The translations under genes and the position numbers were made by a program. A model generated the notes under the pieces. It was given only the letters and a program-made list of their open reading frames with translations, was not told the origin of the DNA and made no database searches. From Coriobacteriaceae bacterium (GTDB lineage: Bacteria > Actinomycetota > Coriobacteriia > Coriobacteriales > UMGS124), in the NCBI GenBank assembly GCA_019421015.1, contig JAHZGC010000001.1:8110-72109 (forward strand): a stretch of 64,000 nucleotides of DNA, given 5' to 3'. This document shows, piece after piece, positions 24,396-33,312 of this stretch (position 1 is its first letter; each line of letters starts with the position of its first letter).

Positions 24396-24659
24396 TGGAA
24401 CGGAGCGCGGCTCGTTGGTTTTTAAAATCGTGTATTTTCATACCACTAAAAAGTGGTTCCCGTCGAGGTCAAATCGGCACACAACGTGCGGGCCCGCACC
24501 CTATCGATGTTTATGGAGAAAGTCGTGCCGCCCTATGCGGTGATTTTCTCTGAGAACGATTTTTCAAAAGGCATGGCGGCGTCCGGTACCGAGGTGCGCC
24601 GCCTGCCGTTGTACGCCGCCCATTGCGTGGGGCAGGGGTGCATGAAGGCGGGGTTCTGA
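24396..24659 (+). pseudogene. DUF4143-type ATPase remnant with internal deletion
   Basis: The 5' flank (24396-24450) matches the promoter region of the intact ATPase gene at 34478 (34372-34430), and 24451-24659 matches the 3' end of that gene (35641-35848), encoding VPVEVKSAHNVRARTLSMFM to KAGF. The two homologous blocks join at ACTAAAA/AGTGGTT, so about 1.2 kb including the start and ATP-binding domain has been deleted. The remaining frame has no proper start. Confidence 0.8.
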
Positions 24660-24792
24660 GGCGGCCCATGTCGACGAAGCTGCGCACGAGATAACGTGGG
24701 AGCTTGCGGTTGCGCTGCTGGACCGAGAGGCCCAGGCCTAGAAGGGCGCCATAGATCAGCGACACGACCGCGCGGTCCTTCCTTACGGCCAT
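24660..24792 (-). pseudogene. 5' end of an unrecognised gene, truncated
   Basis: From an ATG at 24792 the frame encodes MAVRKDRAVVSLIYGALLG and LPRYLVRSFVDMGR, then enters the DUF4143 remnant on its reverse strand. The first 46 residues have protein-like composition with one hydrophobic helix; the remainder is shadow sequence. I do not recognise the family. The gene appears to have been cut where it meets the remnant near 24660. Confidence 0.4.
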
Positions 24793-24805
24793 GGGAGTCT
24801 CCAAA

Positions 24806-24837
24806 AACGTGATACAATGCAATACATCTATCACGTT
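24806..24837 (+). promoter_or_regulatory. Promoter/operator of the MntA-HepT module
   Basis: AACGTGATA (24806-24814) and TATCACGTT (24829-24837) are perfect 9-bp inverted repeats. They bracket a TACAAT -10 box (24813-24818). The start codon follows 22 bases later. This arrangement fits autorepression by the ribbon-helix-helix part of the encoded antitoxin. Confidence 0.6.
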
Positions 24838-24859
24838 TTCGCGGCATAGGGGGTTTGGC

Positions 24860-25429
24860 TTGGCAAGCTTGGCTGACGTCGAGGCGAACAAAAAAGGGCG
24901 TCGGATTCCGGTGTCATTGCGGCTTCCCGCTGCGGTTGTCGACGCTGTTGAGGAATATGCACGCAAGCACGATATGCGAAAAACCGATGCGTATCTGCGT
25001 TTTCTACGGCGAGGTATCGAGGAAGATGGGCTAGCAGGGGAGACGGCCGACTTGGGCCGTATTGAAGCGAAACTCGATGCTGTTTTGGAGATGTTTGGCT
25101 TTGGCCAGAGCATACCTGGTGATTTGGATATCGGCCAGGTCCGAAGCGCGGTCTCGCTGGCTGCGGCTGCGTTTCCTGCTATCGAACGCGCGTATCTGTT
25201 TGGGTCATTTGCGCGCGGCACCCAGAGTCCAGAGAGCGATATCGACGTACGTATAGAACTCGACCGAAGCCTGCCGTTCAATTTGCACGACCTTTCTCAC
25301 TTCATGAAACATGTCGAGCAGCTGACTGGGCGCGAAGTCGATGTGGTGTCGGCAACACACATTAAGAACATGGCACTTGCTGAGGCAATTGAACGAGAGA
25401 GGGTGCTGGTGTATGAGCGCGCGCAGTGA
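24860..25429 (+). CDS. mntA: MntA-type nucleotidyltransferase antitoxin with N-terminal ribbon-helix-helix
   Basis: A 189-residue protein. Residues about 15-55 resemble a ribbon-helix-helix DNA-binding domain (IPVSLRLPAAVVDAVEEYAR), and residues 105-180 form a minimal nucleotidyltransferase with GSFARGTQSPESDIDV (Gly115-Ser116, Asp127, Asp129), the GSx10DxD motif. MntA antitoxins AMPylate and inactivate the partner HepT RNase. The TTG at 24860 is chosen because GGGGG lies six bases upstream; the ATG at 24791 would place the operator inside the gene. It overlaps hepT by 17 bases. Confidence 0.85.
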   Translation: MASLADVEANKKGRRIPVSLRLPAAVVDAVEEYARKHDMRKTDAYLRFLRRGIEEDGLAGETADLGRIEAKLDAVLEMFGFGQSIPGDLDIGQVRSAVSLAAAAFPAIERAYLFGSFARGTQSPESDIDVRIELDRSLPFNLHDLSHFMKHVEQLTGREVDVVSATHIKNMALAEAIERERVLVYERAQ

Positions 25430-25790
25430 CGATTTGGCCCGCATTCAAGAGATATACGACGTGGTTGTTAGGACTCAAAGCCAACTTGACGCTTTGGGTT
25501 TTACGCGCGAACGCTTTCTTGACCCTCAAAACGATGCCGACGACCTTCTCGCCGAAGGTTTTATGAACCGCGTCCTGCGCGTGACCGAAGAGGTCGGTCG
25601 CATAAGTGACAATGTCGCACGGCAATATGGGTTTGATATGCGCGGCGCAAGTGGCGTGCGGAACCGCCTTGCCCATGCGTACATGGAGGTCGACCGCGAA
25701 ATCGTGTGGCAGATGCTCAATGAGGAGTTGGGAGTCCTTCTTGGGGCCTGCCAAAACTATTGCGACGACAGGGGGCTTGAGCTGGCGTGA
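25413..25790 (+). CDS. hepT: HepT-type (DUF86) toxin
   Basis: A 125-residue all-helical protein with the HEPN signature RNRLAHAY (R-x4-H-x-Y; the Tyr is the site AMPylated in known HepT proteins). HEPN toxins are RNases. The ATG at 25413 lies inside the end of mntA in another frame, so translation is coupled. A perfect terminator follows at 25801. Confidence 0.88.
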   Translation: MSARSDDLARIQEIYDVVVRTQSQLDALGFTRERFLDPQNDADDLLAEGFMNRVLRVTEEVGRISDNVARQYGFDMRGASGVRNRLAHAYMEVDREIVWQMLNEELGVLLGACQNYCDDRGLELA

Positions 25791-25800
25791 TAGGGGTGTT

Positions 25801-25844
25801 AGCCCGCACAGCCGTAAAGGTGTTGCGGCTGTGCGGGCTTTGTT
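25801..25844. terminator. Bidirectional terminator
   Basis: AGCCCGCACAGCCG (25801-25814) pairs perfectly with CGGCTGTGCGGGCT (25826-25839), followed by TTGTT. It ends the mntA-hepT transcript and lies just after the stop of the convergent pseudogene. Confidence 0.85.
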
Positions 25845-27034
25845 ACTTCTCGGCCTTGAAGCTGTGGGTCGCACCCAGCTCTTGCTGCACCCCGGCGACG
25901 TCGCAGCCCGCCAAGGCCCTGCGGAGTGTTTGCAGCCGATATTGATTGCCGGCGATCTGCCGTGTCCGTTCAACGACCTCGCGGCGCAACGCGCTGCGCA
26001 CCTCGGCGTTGGGAATCCGCAGGGCGCGCGGATACGCGGGGTCCTCGGGCAGCTCGGTGTTGTCGCTTGTGAAGTAGCCCGCCATGTATAGCACACTCCA
26101 GATGGCGCTGGGGTTCGACTCGAGCTCGCCGTAGGCGATGTCTGGATCGACGGGCTGTACCACGGTTGCGCCCGGCTCGAGAAGGTGGAGCAGCTGGTCG
26201 ACCTCGGCGCTGTCGCTGTTGTGCAGGGCTTGGGCCAGCACCAAATTGCCCGAGGTGTTTGCCCAGTACGGCTGGGCGACGCCGCCCTTGGAGAGGTAGG
26301 AGAGAACGGACCAGGGGTTGTAGATGTCGGCGTCGCCGAAGCGGTAGCCGTCGTACCAGGCTTGCAGCTCGGCGTTTTTGCCTGCATAGCCGGTGTAGGC
26401 GGTGAGGCCCAACACCTCGTCGCGAGTGAAGCCGAACCGCTCGTCGAAGCGTTGTCAAAAGGCTTAAAGAAGTGCCGAGCTCGACGTCGCTGGGGGCGCC
26501 GGAGGCGAGACGGCCCAGCTTGTCGCGCTCATAGCTGCTTAGGGCACTTGAGTCGAAAAGGTACGAATGGCGTTCGACCTCTGCGGCCACGAGGGCGGCA
26601 AGCCATCTGCGGACGTCGTCCCAGCTTCCAACGGCGGCCTCTTTGAGCGAGAGCATGACCACGGGGTAGCGCCCCCGGTAGCTGCGCCAACGACCTCCGT
26701 CGGCATTCCAGATAGAGAGGGCCTCGAAACGATTGGGCGCGGCCGGGTCGGCGCAGGGGGCGCATTCAAAGAAGTCCTTGAGCATCGTGGTGACCAGCGT
26801 CTTGCCAAAGCGGCGCGGGCGGCAGAAGAGAACAACCTGGCTGCCCATCAAGACGTCTTTGATGAGCATGGACTTATCGACGAAGATGCCGCGCTCGTAT
26901 ACGGTGGGGAACCAGTCGCTGCCGGTGCCTGCGCGCCGGTCGCCCGAGACGTCGGTCATCAAAGCGCCCGGGGTGCGGATGGCGCCCCGATCATCGCGGA
27001 CGGCGAGGGGCGTGGTGGCTGCCGGCTGGCCCAT
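25843..27034 (-). pseudogene. AAA-ATPase-like/PD-(D/E)XK protein, deleted and frameshifted, with foreign 3' end
   Basis: The N-terminal half (ATG 27034) carries GSDWFPTVYERGIFVDKSML and a Walker-like RPRRFGKT, typical of AAA-ATPase-like (PF09820) proteins. Near 26455 the frame breaks at VELGTSLSLL and the other frame resumes at RFDERFGFTRDEVLGL, skipping roughly 100 residues that normally hold the Walker B region, so an internal deletion has occurred. The C-terminal part resembles the PD-(D/E)XK nuclease region, but the last residues read GATHSFKAEK, the C terminus of the DUF4430 lipoproteins. The final 37 bases thus appear to have been replaced by recombination with a DUF4430 gene. Confidence 0.75.
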
Positions 27035-27390
27035 GGGGTCTCCGATGCAAGGAGCTGTGGTCGGACAAAAATGCATCGTACTTCTCCCATGGTACCGGCA
27101 AGCGCGGCACATTCGTGTTATGGGCGCGGAGCACATCGTGAGGAAGACTCTGGCGCGTTAATAAAACCATAAGATTTGGTCACTCAAAAATGCACCCCGA
27201 TTCATGGATATTCCCCCTGCGACCTCCTAGACTGGCCGTATGGTTGCGCCTGCGGGCTATTACCTGCGCGCGTATGGCGCGCGGCTGCCTGCGTGTTGGC
27301 GCTCCGGCAAGAGAGAGGCACCGCGCCGAGCGGCGCGCGTATTGGTGCGCGGGTTGCTCGACGCCCCCAGTAGGGAGAGGAAGGGAAACT

Positions 27391-30000
27391 ATGCCAGCAA
27401 CCGATTCCAGGCATCTCGGCATCAGCCGTCGCTTGTTTCTCGCGATGACCGGCCTGGCCGCCGGAACCGCCGCGCTTTCGGGCGGCGCGCCGGGGGCCTT
27501 CGCCGACGCGGCCCAACCTGCCGAGGCGGCCGCGGGATTCGATTACGACACCATGGTCTGGTCGGGCTGCCACGTGAACTGCGGCAGTCGCTGCCCGCTC
27601 AAGGCCTACGTCAAGGACGGCACCCTGGTCCGCGTGGGTATCGACGACGACGGCGGCGACGAGTTCGCGCCTGGTAAGATCTATCAGATGCGCTCCTGTG
27701 TGCGCGGCCGCACCGGTCGCCAGCGCGTCTACAACGCCACCCGCGTCCAGAAGCCGCTCAAGCGCGTCGAGGGCACCAAGCGCGGCGAGGGCGTCTACGA
27801 GGAGATCAGCTGGGAAGAGGCCATAGACCTGATCGCCTCTACGATGCAGGGCATCAAGGAGGAGTACGGCAACGACGCCTTCTACATCCAGTACGGCACC
27901 GGCGACCTGGGCGGCACGGTGGCCAAGTCCTGGGCGCCCGACAACACCATGTTCGCGCGCCTCATGAACTGCTGGGGCGGCTACCTGCGCCACTACTGCG
28001 ACTACTCCACCGGCCAGATCACCTGGGAGTTGCCGCTGTTCAACGGCGACGCCTGGAGCAACAACGAGGTCACCGACCTGGTCAACTCCAAGAACATCGT
28101 GCTTTTTGGCAACAACCCGGCCAACACCCGCATGAGCGGCTCGGCCATGCAGTACCTCATTACCCAGGTTCGCCTGAACAACCCCGACGCAAAGATCGTC
28201 GTCGTGGACCCGCACCTCTCGGACACCGCCGTGGGCGTGGCCAACATGTGGGTGCCCATCCGTCCCTGCACCGACACCGCGCTGGTCGCCGGCATGATTC
28301 ACTACCTGCTCACCGAGGGCAGGCTCGACGAGTCGATGATTCGCGAGAGGTTCCTGGGCTTTTTCTCCGATACCTTCTTCGACGACGTGAAGGCCGCCGA
28401 GCCCACCTCCAACCTCTTCATGGGCTACGACAAGACCGGCTCGCTCACCGTTGACGAGGACATGTCCTACGAGGCCTATCTCATGGGTACTGGCGCCTAC
28501 GAGGGCACGGGCGAGAAGACCCCCGAGTGGGCGGCCGCCATCACCGGCGTGCCCGCGGCCACCATCCGCGAGCTCGCCGACATCTTCATGGACGGCCCCA
28601 CCGCCGCCATCCAGGGCTGGGGCCCGCAGCGCCACAGCAACGGCGGCAACAACTCCCGCGCCATCGCGATGATCGCCGCGATCACCGGCAACGTGGGCAT
28701 CTCGGGCGGTGGCACGGGCGCCCGCGAGTCCGTGGGCGGCGTGGGCTATGCCGTGGCCACCTCCTACCCCACCTTCCAGGAGAAGAACACCGTCGACGTG
28801 ATGATCTCGTTCTTCGACTGGTACCAGGCCATCGAGGACTACAAGTCCATGAACGACACCACCTGGGGCGTGCGCCATGCGGGCGTGGCCGAGCAGTACG
28901 CCGAGGAGCCCGGCACCATCGAGCTCAAGGCGCCCATCAAGTTCGTCTGGAACTACGGCTCCAACGTCATGATGGGCCAGCACGGCGATATCAACGACAT
29001 GCTGCGCATCTACAACCTGCCCGACGAGAAGGACTCCGGCCTGCGCATGGTGGTCACCGTGGACCCCTACCTCACGCCCACGGCCCTGGCCTCCGACATC
29101 ATCCTGCCGGGAACCACCCCCTTCGAGGAGGACGACATCATCACCGGCGGCAGCGCCTGGACGGGCTTCGTGTGCTGCGAGAGCGCCGCGGTCGAGCCCC
29201 TCTTCGAGTCCAAGCCGGTCTACGAGATTTGCACCCTTCTGGCCGACAAGCTGGGCGTCAAGGACGAGTTCACCGAGGGCCGCGACCAGCTGGGCTGGGT
29301 CAAGTGGTGCTACGAGCAGGGCGTCGCGGCCGGCGAGGAGCTGCCCGCCACGTTCGAGGAGTTCCGCGCGGGCGGGCTCTACAAGAAGACCGACGAGCAC
29401 GAGCCGGCAATCGCCAAGCCGGCCGAGCAGCTGGCCACGCCCTCGGGCAAGTACGAGGTCTTCTCCAAGCAGGCCTACAACCTCTCGAAGCAGTGGGACC
29501 TCACCTGCGGCGGCTACGTGCCCGACGACGGGCGCGACCAGATCACCGCGCTGCCGATTCACTACGACCACTTCGAGGGCGCGACCGACCCGCTGCGCGA
29601 CGAGTATCCCTTCCAGCTCATCGGCCACCACACCAAGACGCGCGTCCACTCTTCCTACGGCAACGTGCCGTGGATGAACTCGGTGGCCCCGCAGCAGTGC
29701 TGGATCAACGAGGGCGACGCCGCCGGGCTGGGCATCGCCCAGGACGACGAGGTCATCGTCTCCACCGAGCGCGGCCGCACCAAGCTCACCGCCAGGGTCA
29801 CCCCGCGCATCATGCCCGGCGTGGTCTCGATCCCGCAGGGTGCCTGGTATGACCCCGAGACCCGCGACCCCGAGACCATCGGCAGCCGCGACGTGCTCGA
29901 CCTGGGCGGCTGTATCTCGGTGCTCACCAGCGTGCGCCCCACGCCCATCTCCAAGGGCAACGGCGTGCACTCCAACCTCTGCAAGATCGAGAAGGCGTAA
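27391..30000 (+). CDS. DMSO-reductase-family molybdopterin oxidoreductase, catalytic subunit
   Basis: An 869-residue protein with a Tat signal (ISRRLFLAMTG, Arg13-Arg14), a [4Fe-4S] motif (Cys60, Cys64, Cys68, Cys103), and molybdopterin-binding domains to the C terminus. The DYSTGQI segment near residue 206 matches the DmsA YSTAQI region, where Ser ligates molybdenum. It would reduce an S- or N-oxide or another organic acceptor outside the membrane; the substrate cannot be read from sequence. The ATG at 27391 has GGGAGAGGAAGGG upstream. It is followed after 15 bases by its iron-sulfur subunit, then by a TorD chaperone, but no membrane anchor subunit is present. Confidence 0.9.
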   Translation: MPATDSRHLGISRRLFLAMTGLAAGTAALSGGAPGAFADAAQPAEAAAGFDYDTMVWSGCHVNCGSRCPLKAYVKDGTLVRVGIDDDGGDEFAPGKIYQMRSCVRGRTGRQRVYNATRVQKPLKRVEGTKRGEGVYEEISWEEAIDLIASTMQGIKEEYGNDAFYIQYGTGDLGGTVAKSWAPDNTMFARLMNCWGGYLRHYCDYSTGQITWELPLFNGDAWSNNEVTDLVNSKNIVLFGNNPANTRMSGSAMQYLITQVRLNNPDAKIVVVDPHLSDTAVGVANMWVPIRPCTDTALVAGMIHYLLTEGRLDESMIRERFLGFFSDTFFDDVKAAEPTSNLFMGYDKTGSLTVDEDMSYEAYLMGTGAYEGTGEKTPEWAAAITGVPAATIRELADIFMDGPTAAIQGWGPQRHSNGGNNSRAIAMIAAITGNVGISGGGTGARESVGGVGYAVATSYPTFQEKNTVDVMISFFDWYQAIEDYKSMNDTTWGVRHAGVAEQYAEEPGTIELKAPIKFVWNYGSNVMMGQHGDINDMLRIYNLPDEKDSGLRMVVTVDPYLTPTALASDIILPGTTPFEEDDIITGGSAWTGFVCCESAAVEPLFESKPVYEICTLLADKLGVKDEFTEGRDQLGWVKWCYEQGVAAGEELPATFEEFRAGGLYKKTDEHEPAIAKPAEQLATPSGKYEVFSKQAYNLSKQWDLTCGGYVPDDGRDQITALPIHYDHFEGATDPLRDEYPFQLIGHHTKTRVHSSYGNVPWMNSVAPQQCWINEGDAAGLGIAQDDEVIVSTERGRTKLTARVTPRIMPGVVSIPQGAWYDPETRDPETIGSRDVLDLGGCISVLTSVRPTPISKGNGVHSNLCKIEKA

Positions 30001-30015
30001 GGGGAGGAAGGCGAC

Positions 30016-30630
30016 ATGGCACAGTACGGCTTTTATGTAAACACCGACATCTGCACCGGTTGCAAGGCCTGCATGACCGCGTGCTTTGACCGCAACGACC
30101 TCGAGGTCCCCCAGAAGTTCCGCAAGGTCTACGAGTTCGGCGGCGGCGACTGGCAGACCGACGAGACGGGCGCCTTCACCTCGACGGCGTTCACCTACTA
30201 CGTCTCGATGACCTGCGGCCAGTGCGAGAACCCTGCCTGCGTGGCCAACTGCCCCACCGGCGCCATGCAGAAAGACGAGCAGACCGGCATCGTCGACAAC
30301 GACAAGGAGATCTGCATCGGCTGCATGACCTGCGAGAAGAGCTGCCCCTACGGCCATCCCGTGCAGCTGGCCGACGGTCTGGCCCACAAGTGCACGCTGT
30401 GCACCGACGAAAGCCCCGACGGCGCGCCGCACCCCGTGTGCGCCACGGCGTGCCCGGTGCGCGCCCTGGAGTTCGGCCTGATCGACGACCTGCGCGCGGC
30501 CCACGGCGACGCATGCGCCATCGGCGAGCTGACCGGCGACACCATGCCCAACGTGGTGTTTGGCCTGCATCGCGACGCCGCCCGCGGCGGCACGCTGCGC
30601 AACCCGCTCGAAGTGAGCCACATCCAGTAG
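30016..30630 (+). CDS. DmsB-like four-cluster iron-sulfur subunit
   Basis: A 204-residue protein with four ferredoxin-type cysteine groups: CTGCKACMTAC near residue 13, CGQCENPACVANCP near 67, CIGCMTCEKSCP near 99 and CTLCTDESPDGAPHPVCATACP near 126. This is the DmsB/PhsB pattern of four [4Fe-4S] clusters that pass electrons to the molybdenum subunit. It lacks its own signal and would be exported as a passenger of the twin-arginine partner. A ribosome site GGGGAGGAAGG overlaps the end of the preceding gene. Confidence 0.92.
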   Translation: MAQYGFYVNTDICTGCKACMTACFDRNDLEVPQKFRKVYEFGGGDWQTDETGAFTSTAFTYYVSMTCGQCENPACVANCPTGAMQKDEQTGIVDNDKEICIGCMTCEKSCPYGHPVQLADGLAHKCTLCTDESPDGAPHPVCATACPVRALEFGLIDDLRAAHGDACAIGELTGDTMPNVVFGLHRDAARGGTLRNPLEVSHIQ

Positions 30631-30695
30631 CGCCGCCGTGCCGGGCCGCCCGGGGTGTGCCGCCGGCCCGGCCCCGTCGAACCGGGCATCCCGAT

Positions 30696-30738
30696 GCCGC
30701 CCGCTGTGTTTTCGCACGGCGGGCGGCTTGCTATGATG
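30696..30738 (+). terminator. Hairpin followed by a -10 box between reductase and chaperone genes
   Basis: GCCGCCCGC (30696-30704) pairs with GCGGGCGGC (30719-30727). TATGAT at 30732-30737 could be a -10 box for the chaperone gene starting at 30786. It may thus reset transcription between the two. Confidence 0.5.
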
Positions 30739-30785
30739 CCTGCAGATCCCAACATCGTTGCCGACCCGCGATTGGAGCCATCGCC

Positions 30786-31475
30786 ATGAGCGACCCCTCA
30801 GCCCCGACCCCCGACCTCTCGCCCGAAGCCTGCGCAGCCTACCAGGCGCTGTGCTCGTTCTGCTCGTGGGCCCTCTACGACGACCCCGCACCCGACGCCC
30901 TGCGCGGCCTGGCGGCCGAGCGCGCGCTGTTCTGCGAGCCGCCGTTCTCCCAGGTGGCGGCCGACGACGCCGCCGCGTTCGGCGAGCTGCTCGCGGTGCT
31001 TGGCGAGGGCGGCGACCCTGACGCCGCCCAGGCGCTGCTCGACGAGGTGCGCCGCGACCGCAGCTACCTGTTCTACATGGTGGGCGCCTCGCATGCCAGC
31101 CCCTACGAGTCGGTTTACCGCACCGACGACCACACGATGATGGGCCCCACGACGCTCGAGGTGCGTGCCGCCTACCGCGCGCACGGCCTGGCCTTCGAGC
31201 GGGCTGCCAGCGAGCCCGACGACCATGTGGGCCTGGAGTTCGCGTTTGCGGCGCACCTGCTCGGTCGCGGCGCCGAGGGCGACGCCTCCTGCCTGGCGGA
31301 CTGCCGCGACTTCCTGGGCGCGCACCTGCTGATGTTTGCCCCCGCCTACCTGGGCGTCCTTGAACAGCGTGCCCGCAGCCCTTACTACCGGCTCGTGGCG
31401 CGCATCGCACGGGCGACGCTCGCGTCGCTGGCCGACGCGCTCGGGGCACGGGCTTGCGGCCTTCCCGACCTGTAG
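30786..31475 (+). CDS. TorD/DmsD-family molybdoenzyme chaperone
   Basis: A 229-residue all-helical protein with the TorD signature FYMVGASHASPYESVY near residue 100, followed by HVGLEFAFAAHLL. Such chaperones bind the Tat signal of the molybdenum subunit and hold it until the cofactor is inserted. The position 155 bases after the DmsB-like gene makes the 27391 reductase its client. A remnant of a paralogue lies at 17231-17353. The ATG at 30786 is preceded by GGAGCC. Confidence 0.88.
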   Translation: MSDPSAPTPDLSPEACAAYQALCSFCSWALYDDPAPDALRGLAAERALFCEPPFSQVAADDAAAFGELLAVLGEGGDPDAAQALLDEVRRDRSYLFYMVGASHASPYESVYRTDDHTMMGPTTLEVRAAYRAHGLAFERAASEPDDHVGLEFAFAAHLLGRGAEGDASCLADCRDFLGAHLLMFAPAYLGVLEQRARSPYYRLVARIARATLASLADALGARACGLPDL

Positions 31476-31506
31476 GATACCGGCGGTGCGAGGGAGGCGG
31501 GGGCAC

Positions 31507-33312
31507 ATGGCAAGAGAGGGCGGCCGTGGGGTGCCGGACGGGTCGAGGGTGAGCCTGCGCACCAAGATCGTGGGCCTGCTGTGCGCCGTGATACTGGTCT
31601 TCTCGGTCGTCTTCATCGCCTACACCTACATAGACCAGCGCGCCCGCATCGAAAGCGAGATGCTCGAGCAGACGCGCGTGCTCGTGACCGAGATGGACGC
31701 CGTGTGGGACTTCGTCTCGATCAACCAGCGCACCATCAACCACACCTCCGACGGGGAGTACGACTTCAAGAGCCTGCACTGCGCCATCGCCGGCAAGGCC
31801 GTGGCCGTGCTGTTCTCGCGCAATTCCGACTATCTGATCCGCTTCACCAACCTGAATCCGCGCAACATCTACAACGAGCCCGACGAGTACGAGCGAACGG
31901 CCCTGGAGGGCTTTTACGCGAACCCCGCCGCCAACGAGACCTACGGCTACGCGACCTTTGGGGGTGAGCGGGTGTTTCGCTACGTGCGCTCCATGGAGTA
32001 CGCCGAGTCGTGCATGGAGTGCCACGGGACGCCGGCCGGCGAGCCCGACCCCACCGGCTACCCCAAGGAGGGCTCGGCGGTGGGCGACGTGGCCGGGGCG
32101 GTGAGCGTGGTGGTGCCCACGGCGCTCTACGAGCAGAACATGCGCGAGGCGATTGCGGGCAACGTCTTGCTGTTCGTGGCGCTGCTCGTGTGCATGGTGG
32201 TGGTCATCTACCAGGTATTGAGCCATCTGGTGACCGACCCGCTCACCCGTTTGGGCGCCTCGCTGGCCCGGATGGGCGAGGGGCGGGCGGACGCGGCCGG
32301 CCTCGAGGGCCCCACCGGTTGCGACGGCCCGACGGGCATGGGTCTGGTGCCGGCCCCGGCGCGCTCCGAGGCGTGGTCGTCGCGGGAGGTCGACGAGCTG
32401 TTCGCGCAGTTCTCGGCCATGGCGGGGCGTCTCTCCGAGCTCTACACGAACCTCGAGTCGCAGGTTGCCGAGCGCACCCAGCAGCTCTCTGAGGCCAACG
32501 CCGAGCTCGAACGCCAGCGTGCCCAGGTGGAGCGGGCCAACGATCGCCTTACGAGCGAGAACCGCTACAAGAGCGACTTCCTCGCCATCGTGAGCCACGA
32601 GTTGCGCACCCCGCTCACCTCGATCCTGGCCTTTACCGAGCTGCTAGCGAGCAGTGTTGACCCTGCGGACACTGCGGTGGCCCGCCAGGTGGCCGAGGTC
32701 GAGAAGAACGGCGCCGTGCTGCTCGAGATGGTGGACAACATCCTCGAGACCGCGCGCATCCAGGCGGGTTCGGAGCGGCTGAACCTCGAGCTCATCGACC
32801 TCAACGATATCGTGGGCATGGTGGAGGCGTCCAACGACTCGATGGCGCTCAAGCGCGGGGTGGCCCTCTCGACCAGCGTGGACGCCGACGTGCCGCTCAT
32901 AACCAGCGACTGGGAGAAGGTCCGCCGCATCCTGGTGAACCTGGTGAGCAACGCCATAAAGTTCACGCCCGAGGGCGGCCGCGTGGAGGTGCGCGTGGAG
33001 TATGATGCGCCCAGCGGTATGGTCGAGATGGAGGTGGCCGACACCGGCATCGGCATCCCGGCCGACAAGCAGGAGCTGGTGTTCGAGCGCTTCACGCAGG
33101 AGAACATGTCGACCGTGCGCCGCTACGGCGGCAGCGGCTTGGGGCTTTCGCTGGTCAAGGACCTGGTGGCCATGCTCGGCGGCACCGTGGGGCTGGTCAG
33201 CGAGCCGGGGCAGGGCAGCACGTTCACCGTGCGCCTTCCCCACGGCGGCCCGGAGGACGCGGGCGCGGTTTCTGGGACCGGCGGGTACGGAGAGGGGCGC
33301 GACGATGGCTAA
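31507..33312 (+). CDS. Sensor histidine kinase with haem-c-type DUF3365 sensor domain
   Basis: A 601-residue protein. Membrane segments near 21-42 and 216-240 enclose an extracytoplasmic DUF3365/Tll0287-like domain that contains CMECH (Cys169, Cys172, His173), a c-type haem attachment motif. A HAMP-like linker, a coiled coil (about 315-350), a dimerisation and phosphoacceptor segment SHELRTP (His364) and an ATPase domain with GTGIGIP-type and GGSGLGLS boxes follow. It should sense redox state or a haem ligand and phosphorylate the regulator at 33305, which overlaps its end by eight bases. Its position after the DMSO-reductase operon suggests control of that operon. The ATG at 31507 follows GAGGGAGG. 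Confidence 0.9.
   Translation: MAREGGRGVPDGSRVSLRTKIVGLLCAVILVFSVVFIAYTYIDQRARIESEMLEQTRVLVTEMDAVWDFVSINQRTINHTSDGEYDFKSLHCAIAGKAVAVLFSRNSDYLIRFTNLNPRNIYNEPDEYERTALEGFYANPAANETYGYATFGGERVFRYVRSMEYAESCMECHGTPAGEPDPTGYPKEGSAVGDVAGAVSVVVPTALYEQNMREAIAGNVLLFVALLVCMVVVIYQVLSHLVTDPLTRLGASLARMGEGRADAAGLEGPTGCDGPTGMGLVPAPARSEAWSSREVDELFAQFSAMAGRLSELYTNLESQVAERTQQLSEANAELERQRAQVERANDRLTSENRYKSDFLAIVSHELRTPLTSILAFTELLASSVDPADTAVARQVAEVEKNGAVLLEMVDNILETARIQAGSERLNLELIDLNDIVGMVEASNDSMALKRGVALSTSVDADVPLITSDWEKVRRILVNLVSNAIKFTPEGGRVEVRVEYDAPSGMVEMEVADTGIGIPADKQELVFERFTQENMSTVRRYGGSGLGLSLVKDLVAMLGGTVGLVSEPGQGSTFTVRLPHGGPEDAGAVSGTGGYGEGRDDG

Noticed and set aside
24511..25281. A 256-codon minus-strand frame across the MntA region
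   Set aside because: Only the segment 24660-24792 looks protein-like; the rest is antisense to mntA and the DUF4143 remnant.
27202..32598. A 1798-codon open frame on the minus strand
   Set aside because: It lies opposite the DMSO-reductase operon and kinase gene; its composition is the low-complexity His/Gly/Val/Leu type expected of a GC-rich antisense frame, and it has no motif.
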